64,000 nt of DNA from JBDHWG01 sp046328505 (GCA_046328505.1 JAXLWL010000003.1:930001-994000); one strand, 5' to 3'. Positions 30,047 through 39,552 are shown, counted from the first letter of the stretch. Made by a program: numbers and translations. The notes: generated from the letters alone by a model not told the origin.

Positions 30047-33000
30047 ATGATTACCCCAAACCCTGACATTCCCGAGATCCCCAACACGCCGGCCCTGGCG
30101 ACGCCGCTGTCGTTTGGTCCCGCTCGGCCGGCGGTGTTGTTCCCGGTGCGCCTGGAAACGCGCTTCTTCCCCCTGGCCGACGGTAGCTCCGAGCTGCGCG
30201 TGCGCGTCTACCCCGACCAGGCGCACATCGATTCCCACGAGCCGGAGCTGACCGCCGATGAGGTGACCTGGGGCCAGCATTTCTGGCAAGAAACCTGGCG
30301 CGCCGGAGACGACGACGAGAGGCTGAAAAGCGCCTGGCGCCAGCTGGCCGACCGCTACGACGCGCCACGCGCCGCGTGGGTCGCCCGCGCGCTGCAGCCG
30401 CTGAACCCCGGCGACCGGCCGGCCACGACGGTGAGCGACGGCGACCCATTGCCGACGCCGCCTCGCTTTCCATCGCCGGCGACAAAGACCGACGCGTGGA
30501 CGCGCGCGCCGGTGACGCGCGTGCTGCCGGGCCAATGGATCGTGCTGGGCTACAAGAACGGGCAGCTCGTGGTGAACGTCACAGGCGGCGCGATTCCCGA
30601 CAACCTGCCGACCGGCCCCAATCCTGCCGCGCCCCCGGCCGACACATCAGGCGATGGCGCGCTCCTCCTCGACGAGGGCATGCGCTGGATGGTGGATTTC
30701 GACGCGGCGGAGAAGGTAGGAATGGGGATCCGCGTCCGGTTGAGCCAGGCAGCCGCCGCCGCCGGACTAGACTTCTTGCTGGTCATGGGCATCCGTGATG
30801 CAGCCGGCGGGACGACTGACTGGACGCCGCGGCTCGCGGGCCTGTTCGACGCGCACCACTACACCGATGGTCTGAGCTTCGTGCGGCAGGGTACGCCGTC
30901 CAACAACATGGCCGATGCCCCGTCGGGCTTCAGCTCGGCGGACGCGGGCCACGAGGCGAGCTATCTGGCGGAGCGCGCCGCGCCCGCGGTGCAGGCGGGC
31001 GACGGCTCGAACGCCGATGTCCTGGCGACGGCGCTGGGATTGGCAAATCCAGGGCCGGTTCTCGCGAACCTCCCGAACGCGGCGGCGAAAGAGCAGCTCG
31101 ACGCGCGGCATATGAACAGAGCGCTGTGGCAGGCGACGTGGGGCTACTTCCTGGCGCAGATGGTGGGCGTGGGCGATAGCGGCGGCAGCCCGCTGACCGA
31201 CGACGACATTGCCTGGGCGCGAGGCCACTTCGTCGACTACGTCCGGGCGAGCGGCCCGCTGCCCGCCGTGCGCATCGGCAAGCAGCCCTATGGCATTCTG
31301 CCGGTGACTTCGCTCAACGCGTGGAAGCCGCGGGCGGGACAGGAAAGCCTGTTCAAGCGCGACGGGGCCCTGCGCGACTTTCTGACTCAGCTACGCGCAC
31401 TCTGGCGGCGCAACGTCGCGGACGTGCCGCGCCTTGGCCGGAGCAACGACGTCGACCAGAGCAGCGGCCTCGACAAGGACCTGGCCGAAGTCTTGAGCAT
31501 GGAAGGGCTGTCGTCCAGCTACTCGATTCACAACCTGATGGGGCGGCAGTACATCGAGAACCTGTGGGTGCTGCTGAGCGCCGACCTCTTCCTGGGCCAT
31601 CCCATGCCCATGCAGCTCCGCGCGCAGATTACCCACGGCCAGTTTCGCGCCTGGTTCGCCAAACACGACCAAATGACTGGCGCTGTGTTGCAGACACTCG
31701 GCCTGAACTGGCGGCCCAGAGTCGCGCGCGGCGTCTACGCGCCGCCGGTCGTAACGCTCCGCGGCGCGCTCGTCCAGACCGACCCCGGCGAGTCGCTCGC
31801 GCCGAACTACATCCAGGCGCTACTCGCGGCGAGCACCCTTGATGCGATCCGCCGCGAGACAATCTTGCAGCCACCGCCGCGCGCGCTGCTCTACCTGCTG
31901 CTCCGCCACTCGATGCTGCTCGAATACGCTGCCGCCGCGTCTCGGCTGCTGGTGAAGCGCGGCCTGCTGCAGCCCGCCCAGCGGCGCGAGGCCGAGCTTG
32001 TCGATCTGCCGCTCGGCCAGCTCACCATGACCGTCTGGCGGCAGATGGTCACCAAGATCGGCGTGCCGGGCGTCGCGGACCCGATGGAGATGGGCAAGTA
32101 CCTGCTCGGCTTCCTGCCTTCGGGCGAGCCCGACACGGACCACGAGCCGGATCTCAGAGACCTGAGTGACTTCCGCGCCAGCCTGGCGTACCTCCAGGCG
32201 CTCCCGCCCGCCAGGCTCGAACAGTTGCTGACGGGCACGCTCGATCTATGCTCGCACCGCCTGGACGCGTGGATCACGTCGTTCGCGACGAAGCGGCTGG
32301 CCGAAATCCGTCAGGCCAACCCGACCGGCGTGTTGTTCGGCGGGTACGGCTGGGTGATGAACCTGAAACCGGCCCCTCCGCCGACGCCGGTGGCGCCCCC
32401 GCCCGGCGAGCAAGCGCCTGTCTTCCAATCCGCAGGCAATCCGGGCTTCGTCCACGCGCCGTCACTCACCCAGGCCTCCACGGTGGCGATTATGCGCAGC
32501 GGCCACCTCGCCCACGCGGGCGGGCAGGCGCCGAATGATCTGCTGGCGATTGACCTCTCCTCGGAGCGGTTGCGGCTGGCGACGTGGCTGCTCGACGGCG
32601 TGCGGCAGGGGCAGCCGCTTGGTGCGTTGTTAGGCTATCGCTTCGAACGAAGGTTGCAGGAGGCGGGACAGGCGGAGTTCATCGCGTTCTTCCGCGAGCT
32701 CGCGCCGCTGGTCGCGCGCAAGATGCCGCAATCCAACGGCGGCAATCAGCCGGTCGAAGCCATCGCCGCCAACAATGTCGTGGACGGCTTGCATCTCCAG
32801 CGCCTCTGGCTGGCAGCGCTGCAAGGCCCACCATCGCCGGGCGGCCCGCTCACGGCCCTCTTCGCCCCGCTCGCCAACAAGCCGCCCCAGGCCGATGTCG
32901 CCGGCGCGCGCCCCGTCCTCGAAGCCGAACTCAACGCCCTGGCCGACTCCGTCGATGCGGTGAGCGACGCGGTGCTGGCCGAGAGCGTTCACCAGGTTGT

Positions 33001-34618
33001 GCGTGGCAACCCGCTGCGCGCCGCCAGCACCCTGGATTCTATCGCCGGCGGCGAAGCCCCGCCGCCCGAGCTAGACGTAGCGCGCACGCCGCGCACCGGC
33101 ATCGCGCTGACCCATCGGTTGATAACGCTCGCCAGTGGCGAGCCTGCCTTGCCGCCCGAGTGGCCGGCGCCCGCGGCCCCAGATCGCGCCGACGCCGAGC
33201 CACACCTGAACGCCTGGGCAGCGCGGCTGCTCGGTAGTCCGGCGCGGGTGAGGTGCCTGGTCGAGCGGCTGGAGCCCTCGACCGGGCAGGTTTTGGAGGT
33301 GAAGGAGCTTCGCCTGAGTGAGCTAAGCCTGGCCCCGCTCGACCTCATCTACGCGGCTCAGGGCAGGGAAGGGCAGCAAGGCGAGATCGAGCAGCGCATC
33401 GTGTACGCGATGATGCGGAGGACGGACGGTTTCACGCCTGGCTCGTCGCTGCGTGTCAGTCTCGGCCGGGGCGCCGACTTCACCGCGAGCGAGCTAGGCT
33501 ACGGGGAGTTCAGCGAGCTGCTGCGGGCCGCGCGGAACGTCATCGCCGGCGCGCGCGGGATTGACGCCGAAGACCTGAACCTGCCGCACCAGAGCGGCGA
33601 GTCGGGCGTGGACGTCGATGAGCTAGAGAGGCGCGCCGCCAACGCCGAGCAAGCTCTGCGTCAAACGGCGAGCGACTTGCAGCAGCAGTTGTTTGCTCCA
33701 GACACGGCCGACCTGGAGCGCCTGCGCGGGCTGATGCTCCGCGCGGCGAGCTTCGGCGTGCTAGGGGCGGTGCCGCTCTCGGCCGCGGGCGACTCGACTG
33801 CCGACCGTCAGGCGCTGCTCGCCCAGGTCGCTTCGGTCCAGCGCGAGCTGGCCCAACGCGGAGCGCAGCTCGATGCCCTGGCTGCCGCGGGCGGCTCAGT
33901 GACGGCCACGGCCGACAGCCGTCGCGATCTGGCCCTGGCGCGGCTGCGCGTCGTCTTCGGCAAGCAGTTCGTCGTCTTGCCCCGCTTCGCAGCGCCCAAC
34001 GCCGCCGAGTTTCAAAAGGCGCTGGCCGACAGCGCGAAAGTCCAGGACGGCGATTCCTTCGCGTCCATCACCTGGTTCCAACGCGCGGCGCGCGTCCGCG
34101 ATGGCGTCGCGCGGCTCAATGACGCGTTGAGTTACGCGGAAGCGCTCAACAGCGGCGAACGGCTCAATCTGACCATCGCGCAGTTGCCCTACGACGCGAA
34201 CGACCGCTGGGTTGGCCTGCCGCTCAAGCCCGGCGGGAGTCTGCCGGGTGGGAAGCTCTCGATAGCCGTGCAGTCCGCCGCGCCTGTGGATGTGACGCAG
34301 CCGCTCGTCGGCCTACTGATAGATGAGTGGGTCGAAGTCGTGCCGAGCGCGGCTGAGACGACGGCCATCTCGTTCCAGTACGATCAGCCCAACGCCGCGC
34401 CGCCCCAGGTCATCCTGGTGGCCGTGCCGCCGGAGCTTGAAGCGCCGTGGACGGTCTGGTCGCTCCAGCAGGTGTTGCTAGAAACCCTGGACCTGGCGCG
34501 ACTCCGCGCCGTCGACCCGGACGCCCTCGACGAGATTGGCCACTACTTGCCGGCGCTGTACTTCGCCGTCAACACAGCCGGGCACACCGTCTCCACCGAC
34601 TTCAGCGTGATCAGATAG
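30047..34618 (+). CDS. Giant protein of unknown function (1523 aa)
   Basis: This is the largest gene of the operon; ATG 30047 lies 3 bp after the previous stop. The N-terminus (FGPARPAVLFPVRLETRFFP) and the block VRIGKQPYGILPVTSLNAW (~407-426) are the most distinctive sequences. A helical region (~440-780) has IHNLMGRQYIENLWVLLS. A proline-rich linker (APPPTPVAPPPGEQAP, ~785) follows, then a second helical region with a predicted coiled coil around 1195-1290 (DELERRAANAEQALRQTASD). A final beta-rich domain ends ALYFAVNTAGHTVSTDFSVIR. There is no signal peptide, transmembrane helix, nucleotide-binding motif or protease signature. The modular layout with linker and coiled coil is that of a scaffold or particle component, but I cannot assign a role. 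Confidence 0.75.
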   Translation: MITPNPDIPEIPNTPALATPLSFGPARPAVLFPVRLETRFFPLADGSSELRVRVYPDQAHIDSHEPELTADEVTWGQHFWQETWRAGDDDERLKSAWRQLADRYDAPRAAWVARALQPLNPGDRPATTVSDGDPLPTPPRFPSPATKTDAWTRAPVTRVLPGQWIVLGYKNGQLVVNVTGGAIPDNLPTGPNPAAPPADTSGDGALLLDEGMRWMVDFDAAEKVGMGIRVRLSQAAAAAGLDFLLVMGIRDAAGGTTDWTPRLAGLFDAHHYTDGLSFVRQGTPSNNMADAPSGFSSADAGHEASYLAERAAPAVQAGDGSNADVLATALGLANPGPVLANLPNAAAKEQLDARHMNRALWQATWGYFLAQMVGVGDSGGSPLTDDDIAWARGHFVDYVRASGPLPAVRIGKQPYGILPVTSLNAWKPRAGQESLFKRDGALRDFLTQLRALWRRNVADVPRLGRSNDVDQSSGLDKDLAEVLSMEGLSSSYSIHNLMGRQYIENLWVLLSADLFLGHPMPMQLRAQITHGQFRAWFAKHDQMTGAVLQTLGLNWRPRVARGVYAPPVVTLRGALVQTDPGESLAPNYIQALLAASTLDAIRRETILQPPPRALLYLLLRHSMLLEYAAAASRLLVKRGLLQPAQRREAELVDLPLGQLTMTVWRQMVTKIGVPGVADPMEMGKYLLGFLPSGEPDTDHEPDLRDLSDFRASLAYLQALPPARLEQLLTGTLDLCSHRLDAWITSFATKRLAEIRQANPTGVLFGGYGWVMNLKPAPPPTPVAPPPGEQAPVFQSAGNPGFVHAPSLTQASTVAIMRSGHLAHAGGQAPNDLLAIDLSSERLRLATWLLDGVRQGQPLGALLGYRFERRLQEAGQAEFIAFFRELAPLVARKMPQSNGGNQPVEAIAANNVVDGLHLQRLWLAALQGPPSPGGPLTALFAPLANKPPQADVAGARPVLEAELNALADSVDAVSDAVLAESVHQVVRGNPLRAASTLDSIAGGEAPPPELDVARTPRTGIALTHRLITLASGEPALPPEWPAPAAPDRADAEPHLNAWAARLLGSPARVRCLVERLEPSTGQVLEVKELRLSELSLAPLDLIYAAQGREGQQGEIEQRIVYAMMRRTDGFTPGSSLRVSLGRGADFTASELGYGEFSELLRAARNVIAGARGIDAEDLNLPHQSGESGVDVDELERRAANAEQALRQTASDLQQQLFAPDTADLERLRGLMLRAASFGVLGAVPLSAAGDSTADRQALLAQVASVQRELAQRGAQLDALAAAGGSVTATADSRRDLALARLRVVFGKQFVVLPRFAAPNAAEFQKALADSAKVQDGDSFASITWFQRAARVRDGVARLNDALSYAEALNSGERLNLTIAQLPYDANDRWVGLPLKPGGSLPGGKLSIAVQSAAPVDVTQPLVGLLIDEWVEVVPSAAETTAISFQYDQPNAAPPQVILVAVPPELEAPWTVWSLQQVLLETLDLARLRAVDPDALDEIGHYLPALYFAVNTAGHTVSTDFSVIR

Positions 34619-34626
34619 AGGGAAGC

Positions 34627-36390
34627 GTGCCATCAATTACGAGCTGGATTCGGCTGGAGCCGCGCAGCCGCAACGCCGAAATGGACACGAGCCTGCAGGC
34701 CAGAGTCTATGACCCGCTGTGGTTGATGACGCGCCAATGGCAGCTCGGCGAGTTCCAGGGCGAGGACAACGGTTCGCCCATCCTGGCGCGCTGGCGCGGG
34801 GAAGGGGCCGCGCTGACCCGCTACCACCCCGGCGCCATCCCGCCCAACACCCGCGTCGACGCGCCGCGCTACGACAGAGCCAGCATGCCCCTTGAAACGT
34901 TGGTGGAGCGGGAGGCTGTTCGACCGACCGACCCGGCGGCGCAGGCGACCAAGCTGCGGCTCGCGGCGGAGGCGGGCCAACACTTCCTCCGCCTGCTCGG
35001 CCAGCAGCCCGTCTCGCGCGACTACCGCGACGCCTTCATACGGCAGTATCCCTTGCCGGCCTTGACACCTGACCAGCGCGCTGCCCTGGACGGCGACAGC
35101 GTACGCTATTGTGACCTGATGGCCGGCCGCGTCCCCGACGGCCGGCAGCTCTATGCCGCGTTCCAGCCGACGGGCGCGGGCGGTATCACCGTTCCACCGG
35201 GGCTACAGATCGTGCCGGGCGACGTGGCAGAGGTCGAGAAGGCGGCGGGGCTGTGGCGGCAGTGGTACGAGACGCTCTTCAGCGAGCCGGCGGGCGACAA
35301 CCCCTCGTGGCTGTCCGACCGCATGGAGTACGCCTTCTCCGTGGCGACGCGGCTCAGCGACGGCGAGCTTATTCTGACGGCGCAGGAGTACACCGAAGGG
35401 CGTCTCGACTGGTACGACTTCGATGTGAATGCCGAGGTGACGCTCGGAGCGGCGGCCGACACGCCTGCCACGCCCATCGCCCGCGCCGTCATGCCGGCGC
35501 CGGTCACCTTCCGCGGCGCGCCGGCGATGCGTTTCTGGGAGTTCGAGGATGCGCAGGTGGCCTTCGGCTCGGTAGACGCCGGGCCGACGGACCTGGCGCG
35601 CATGCTGCTGGTCGAGTTCGCGCTGACGTATGGCAATGACTGGTTTGTGATTCCGGTCGACCTGGCAGTTGGGTCGGCCTATCGGACGCAGTCGCTCGTC
35701 GTCACGGACACGTTCGGCGTCCGCACGCTGATCAAGTCGTCGAGCGAGCTGGGCGCGCCTTACTCACTGTGGCGGATGTTCCAGCACGCTTACCTGCGCG
35801 GCAGTGGCATCGCCACACCGGCGTCGAATCTGTTCTTCCTGCCCCCGACCCTGCTCAACAGCCTGGAGAGCCGCCCCGTCGAAGAGGTGCTGTTGTTGCG
35901 CGACGAGATGGCGAACCTGGCCTGGGCCGTCGAGCGCGTCATCGAAAGCCCCTCCGAGCGTCCCCTCAGCCGCTTCGAGGCCTACGTGGCGCAGCAGCAG
36001 AATCAGGAGAACGGCGCATCCTCGGCGAACCCGCCAACCTCCGGCGCGCTGCGCTATCGCCTGACCACGGAGGTCCCCGACTACTGGATTCCGCTGCTGC
36101 CGACGCGCACGAGCCAGGGGCTGCGCCTCAAGCGCGGCGCCGTGCTCAAAACCGACGGCTCGCAGGAAGTCATCCACGCCCTTGGACAAATCCTCACGCC
36201 CGACCCGGGCCAACCGCTCGAGCTGTACGAGGAAGAGGTGCCGCGCGAGGGTGTCCGCGTCACCCGCAGCTACCAGTACACCCGCTGGCTCGACGGCTCG
36301 ACCCATCTCTGGGTCGGACGACGCAAGCAGGTCGGCCGTGGCGAAGGGTCGAGCGGCCTCCGCTTCGACCGCCTCGAGCCGGGTGGGTAA
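34627..36390 (+). CDS. Protein of unknown function, last gene of the giant-protein operon (587 aa)
   Basis: I chose the GTG at 34627 because GAGGGAAG sits just upstream and the protein sense begins VPSITSWIRLEPRSRNAEMD. The longer frame back to 34447 overlaps the 1523-aa gene and is compositionally foreign there. Conserved-looking blocks are LQARVYDPLWLMTRQWQLGE and FQGEDNGSPILARW near the N-terminus, then an alpha-helical middle. The C-terminal region has DYWIPLLPTRTSQGLRLKRG (~480) and RLKRG/EEVPREGVRVTRSYQYTRW. It has no signal peptide or membrane segment. It follows the giant gene by 8 bp. I recall similar ORFs annotated as hypothetical in actinobacteria but cannot assign a function. Confidence 0.75.
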   Translation: MPSITSWIRLEPRSRNAEMDTSLQARVYDPLWLMTRQWQLGEFQGEDNGSPILARWRGEGAALTRYHPGAIPPNTRVDAPRYDRASMPLETLVEREAVRPTDPAAQATKLRLAAEAGQHFLRLLGQQPVSRDYRDAFIRQYPLPALTPDQRAALDGDSVRYCDLMAGRVPDGRQLYAAFQPTGAGGITVPPGLQIVPGDVAEVEKAAGLWRQWYETLFSEPAGDNPSWLSDRMEYAFSVATRLSDGELILTAQEYTEGRLDWYDFDVNAEVTLGAAADTPATPIARAVMPAPVTFRGAPAMRFWEFEDAQVAFGSVDAGPTDLARMLLVEFALTYGNDWFVIPVDLAVGSAYRTQSLVVTDTFGVRTLIKSSSELGAPYSLWRMFQHAYLRGSGIATPASNLFFLPPTLLNSLESRPVEEVLLLRDEMANLAWAVERVIESPSERPLSRFEAYVAQQQNQENGASSANPPTSGALRYRLTTEVPDYWIPLLPTRTSQGLRLKRGAVLKTDGSQEVIHALGQILTPDPGQPLELYEEEVPREGVRVTRSYQYTRWLDGSTHLWVGRRKQVGRGEGSSGLRFDRLEPGG

Positions 36391-36423
36391 TTATACCCCG
36401 ATCCCCACCTCTTGTTTCCCGGC

Positions 36424-36441
36424 GATGCACACATGTGCATC
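36424..36441 (+). promoter_or_regulatory. Putative SorC-family operator
   Basis: GATGCACA and TGTGCATC are perfect 8-bp arms around 2 bp, and a further TGTGCAAA follows at 36444-36451. They lie 25 bp upstream of the -35 of the PTS operon promoter. SorC regulators commonly bind operators near their own promoter. Confidence 0.4.
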
Positions 36442-36466
36442 TTGTGCAAAAGCGCCACTCAACCCA

Positions 36467-36495
36467 TTGACAACCCCAATCGCCGGTTGTATACT
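36467..36495 (+). promoter_or_regulatory. Consensus promoter of the SorC/PTS operon
   Basis: TTGACA (36467-36472), a 17-bp spacer and TATACT (36490-36495) precede the sorC-like ATG by about 95 bp. No terminator-like hairpin with a T-tract separates it from the preceding operon, but the promoter is strong enough to mark a new transcription unit. Confidence 0.75.
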
Positions 36496-36589
36496 GCGAT
36501 TAACCTTGAACAAACTCCACTCCCACTAGATTTTGTGAATCGTCAACTGTAGTCAGGCGTCGCGCTGCAAATCCCTGGAGCGCTTACTT

Positions 36590-37573
36590 ATGGATGGCTC
36601 TTACGCTGCTGTTGACAAACTGGAATTACTTGCCAAAGTAGCCGGTCTTTATTTCGAAGAGGGCAGGTCGCAATCCGATATTGCCCTGCAGACGGGCTAC
36701 TCCCGCTCGATGATCTCGCGGCTTTTGGCCGAGGCGCGGGAGCTGGGCGTCGTCGAGATTCGGGTGAACTATCCGCTCGCGCGCCGCACCGACCTGGAGC
36801 AGGAGCTTGAGCAGGTGCTCGGCCTCAAGGTCGTGCGTATCCTGCGCTCAGGGACGCTCAGTTACAACCAGATGCTGCGGCGGGTCGGCAGCCTGGCGGC
36901 GCGGCTGGTGGAGGAGATCGTCTACGACGGCATGACCATCGGGCTCTCGTGGGGAACGGCGCTGTGGGAGACTGTGACCGCCGTTCGCGCGGGGGCGGCA
37001 TCGAACTGCCAGGTCGTTCAGATGATCGGCGCGCTCGGCACGGCCGACGCGGAGATCGATGGGCCGGAGCTGGCGCGGCGGCTGGCCCGCTTGCTCATCG
37101 GGCACTACTCGACGCTACCGGCGCCGTTGATTGTGGACGAAGAAGCGACGCGCCAGGCTTTGATAGCCGGCAAGCGGCTACAGCGCATCTTCGACCTCTT
37201 CGCGGAGATTGACCTGGCCCTTGTCGGTGTTGGAACGATTGCCCCGGAACGAGCGAGCTTGCTGCGAGCGGGCTACCTGGATACAGCCCAGTTGGAAGCG
37301 CTACACGCTGAGGGCGCGGTCGGCGATGTGTGTGCCGTTCATTTCACGCTGGACGGCACGATACTGGACACGCCGCTCACGCGATGCGTGGTGGGCATCG
37401 ATGCGGAGAGGTTGCGAGCCATCCCGCTGAGACTGGGAGTCGCAGGTGGGCAGTTCAAGAGCCTGCCCATCATCGGCGCGAGCCGGGCGGGTCTCATCAA
37501 TATGTTGGTTACCGACGAAGTGTCGGCTGTAGGGATATTGCAGGAGATGAAGAAACATGCCGAACGTGTCTGA
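36590..37573 (+). CDS. SorC/DeoR-family sugar-binding transcriptional regulator
   Basis: A 327-aa regulator. An N-terminal helix-turn-helix (LLAKVAGLYFEEGRSQSD, then GYSRSMISRLLAEARELG) is followed by a SorC sugar-phosphate-binding domain (~60-325). That domain has GLSWGTALWETVTAV, QMIGALGTADAEIDGPELA and LPIIGASRAGLINMLVTDE near its end. SorC proteins sense a phosphorylated intermediate of the pathway they control. As first gene of the operon, with a candidate operator upstream, it is likely autoregulated and controls all genes to 47.4 kb. A GGAG ribosome site lies 9 bases before the ATG. Its 3' end overlaps the E1alpha gene by 17 bases. Confidence 0.9.
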   Translation: MDGSYAAVDKLELLAKVAGLYFEEGRSQSDIALQTGYSRSMISRLLAEARELGVVEIRVNYPLARRTDLEQELEQVLGLKVVRILRSGTLSYNQMLRRVGSLAARLVEEIVYDGMTIGLSWGTALWETVTAVRAGAASNCQVVQMIGALGTADAEIDGPELARRLARLLIGHYSTLPAPLIVDEEATRQALIAGKRLQRIFDLFAEIDLALVGVGTIAPERASLLRAGYLDTAQLEALHAEGAVGDVCAVHFTLDGTILDTPLTRCVVGIDAERLRAIPLRLGVAGGQFKSLPIIGASRAGLINMLVTDEVSAVGILQEMKKHAERV

Positions 37574-38573
37574 TGGCCAAATCATGTCGACCAATGGTGA
37601 AACGAATACGAGCCTCAAAGACGCGGGCATCGAGGGCGACGCGGCCATAGAGATCCTCATGAAGATGTTGCTCATCCGCACCTTTGAAGAGAAGGCCGAA
37701 GAGCTGTTCTCGCTCGGCCGCGTTCACGGAACGATGCACCTCTCGATCGGGCAGGAGGCGACGGCGGTTGGCGCCGCCACGGCGCTGCGGCGGGGTGACT
37801 ACCTGCTGAACACGCATCGCGGCCACGGCCACTGCCTCGCCTGGTTCGACACGAACGTCGACCTCATGATGGCGGAGTTCATGGGCAAGGAAACCGGCTA
37901 CTGCCGGGGCCGCGGCGGCTCGATGCACATCGCCAACATAGACGCCAACAACCTGGGCGCGAACGGCATCGTCGCGGGCGGCGTCCCGATCGCCGTCGGC
38001 GTCGGCCTGAGCATCAAGATGCGCAAGACGGACCAGGTGTGCATGGTCGTCTACGGCGATGGTGGTTCGAACGAAGGCGCGGTGCACGAGTCGCTCAACA
38101 TGGCGAGCATCTGGAACCTGCCGGTCATCTACCTCGTCGAGAACAACCAGTATGCCATGTCCATGCCGTTCACGAAAGCCTTCAACATCTCAGAGATCAG
38201 TCAGCGCGCCGCGGCCTACAACATCGCCGGCGTGACGGTGGACGGCAACGACCTGGGCGCTGTGTACGCGGCGGTGCGTGACGCGGCGCAACGTGCCCGC
38301 GCAGGCGAAGGCCCGACCCTGATCGAGGCGGTGACCTACCGCTGGCGCGGCCACTCCAAGAGCGACAAGCAAGCCTATCGCACCCGCGACGAAGTCAAGG
38401 AGTGGCAGGCGCAGGACCCCATTCGCCGCTTTGCGACCGCCATTGGACTGAGCGACGAGGAGCTGGACGCGAGGCGTCAGCAAGCCGTCGACAGAATCGA
38501 TGCGGCGGTGGCGTTCGCCGAGGCCAGCCCGGAGCCGGAGGTGAGCAACATCCTGGAGGGCGTCTATGCGTGA
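37557..38573 (+). CDS. Thiamine-dependent dehydrogenase E1 alpha subunit (pyruvate / acetoin type)
   Basis: A 338-aa E1 alpha. The TPP motif is GDGGSNEG (167-174) through ENNQYA (195-200), with HRGHGHCLA (88-96) and GRGGSMHI (118-125) as in AcoA and PdhA. It pairs with the beta subunit that follows (8-base overlap) to decarboxylate a 2-oxo acid or cleave an acyloin, and passes the acyl group to E2. Length and motif spacing fit the acetoin dehydrogenase / PDH branch and do not discriminate between them. Embedded in a PTS operon, it is probably specific for a product of the imported polyol. No E3 (lpd) gene is present, so E3 must be shared from elsewhere. AGGAG lies 10 bases before the ATG. Confidence 0.9.
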   Translation: MPNVSDGQIMSTNGETNTSLKDAGIEGDAAIEILMKMLLIRTFEEKAEELFSLGRVHGTMHLSIGQEATAVGAATALRRGDYLLNTHRGHGHCLAWFDTNVDLMMAEFMGKETGYCRGRGGSMHIANIDANNLGANGIVAGGVPIAVGVGLSIKMRKTDQVCMVVYGDGGSNEGAVHESLNMASIWNLPVIYLVENNQYAMSMPFTKAFNISEISQRAAAYNIAGVTVDGNDLGAVYAAVRDAAQRARAGEGPTLIEAVTYRWRGHSKSDKQAYRTRDEVKEWQAQDPIRRFATAIGLSDEELDARRQQAVDRIDAAVAFAEASPEPEVSNILEGVYA

Positions 38574-39552
38574 GCTTACCTACGTCGAGGCAGTGCGCGA
38601 GGCGCTGCGGCAGGCTATGGCCGCGGACGAGCGCGTGTTCCTGATCGGCGAAGACATCGGCGTGTATGGCGGCGCGTTTGGCGCGACCGCCGGTTTGATG
38701 CAAGACTTCGGCGCCGAGCGCGTCATCGACACGCCTATCTCTGAGGCGGGCATCACCGGCGCCTGCATCGGCGCGGCCCTGACCGGAATGCGCCCGGTCG
38801 GCGAAATCCAGTTCATGGACTTCATCACCCTGAGCATGGAGCAGCTCGTGCTCCAGGCCGCCAAGATCCGCTTCATGTTCGGCGGCAAGGCCAGCGTCCC
38901 CATGGTCCTCCGGACACCCGCTGGCTCCGGCACCGGCGCCGCCGCTCAGCACTCCGAGAGTCTTGAAAGCTGGTTCGTCCACATCCCCGGGCTCAAGGTA
39001 GTCATGCCCAGCAGCCCTTACGATGTCAAGGGCCTACTCCTGGCCGCGCTCCAGGACGACAACCCAGTCATCTTCATCGAGCACAAGCTGCTCTACAAGA
39101 CCAAGGGGCCGGTGCCGGAGGAGATGTACACCATCCCCCTCGGCCAGAGCAACGTCGTCCGCCAGGGCAAGGACCTCACCATCGTCGCCACGTCGATCAT
39201 GGTCAATCGCTCGCTCGAAGCCGCCAACAAGCTGGCCGAAGAGGGCCTGGACGTGGAGGTTGTCGACCCGCGCACGCTCAGCCCCCTGGACGACTCGGTC
39301 ATCATCGAGTCGGTCAAGAGGACGGGCCGGGCCATGGTCGTCCACGAAGCCGTCAAGACAGGCGGCTTCGGCGCGGAGGTCGTGGCGCGGCTCAACGAGA
39401 GCGAAGCCTTCGACTACCTGGAGGCGCCGGTGCGCCGCGTCGCCGGGCTGGACATTCCGATCCCCTACAATCGCAATCTCGAGTACCACGCGGTACCGCA
39501 GGTCGAGACAATTGCCGCGGAAGCGCGCAAGCTCATCCGCGGGGAGTACTAA
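38566..39552 (+). CDS. Thiamine-dependent dehydrogenase E1 beta subunit (pyruvate / acetoin type)
   Basis: A 328-aa transketolase-like beta subunit. Hallmarks are RVFLIGEDIGVYGGAFG, RVIDTPISEAGITGACIG, the pyrimidine-domain Glu region and the C-terminal domain VEVVDPRTLSPLDDSVIIES. It contacts E1 alpha to build the alpha2beta2 TPP site. It overlaps the alpha gene by 8 bases, and the E2 GTG start follows its stop by 5 bases, so the three are tightly coupled. Acetoin versus pyruvate specificity cannot be settled from sequence alone. Confidence 0.92.
   Translation: MRELTYVEAVREALRQAMAADERVFLIGEDIGVYGGAFGATAGLMQDFGAERVIDTPISEAGITGACIGAALTGMRPVGEIQFMDFITLSMEQLVLQAAKIRFMFGGKASVPMVLRTPAGSGTGAAAQHSESLESWFVHIPGLKVVMPSSPYDVKGLLLAALQDDNPVIFIEHKLLYKTKGPVPEEMYTIPLGQSNVVRQGKDLTIVATSIMVNRSLEAANKLAEEGLDVEVVDPRTLSPLDDSVIIESVKRTGRAMVVHEAVKTGGFGAEVVARLNESEAFDYLEAPVRRVAGLDIPIPYNRNLEYHAVPQVETIAAEARKLIRGEY

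Noticed and set aside
21308..36390. Prophage or contractile injection system
   Set aside because: No tail sheath, tube, baseplate, portal, terminase or AAA+ ATPase gene is recognisable in the cluster.
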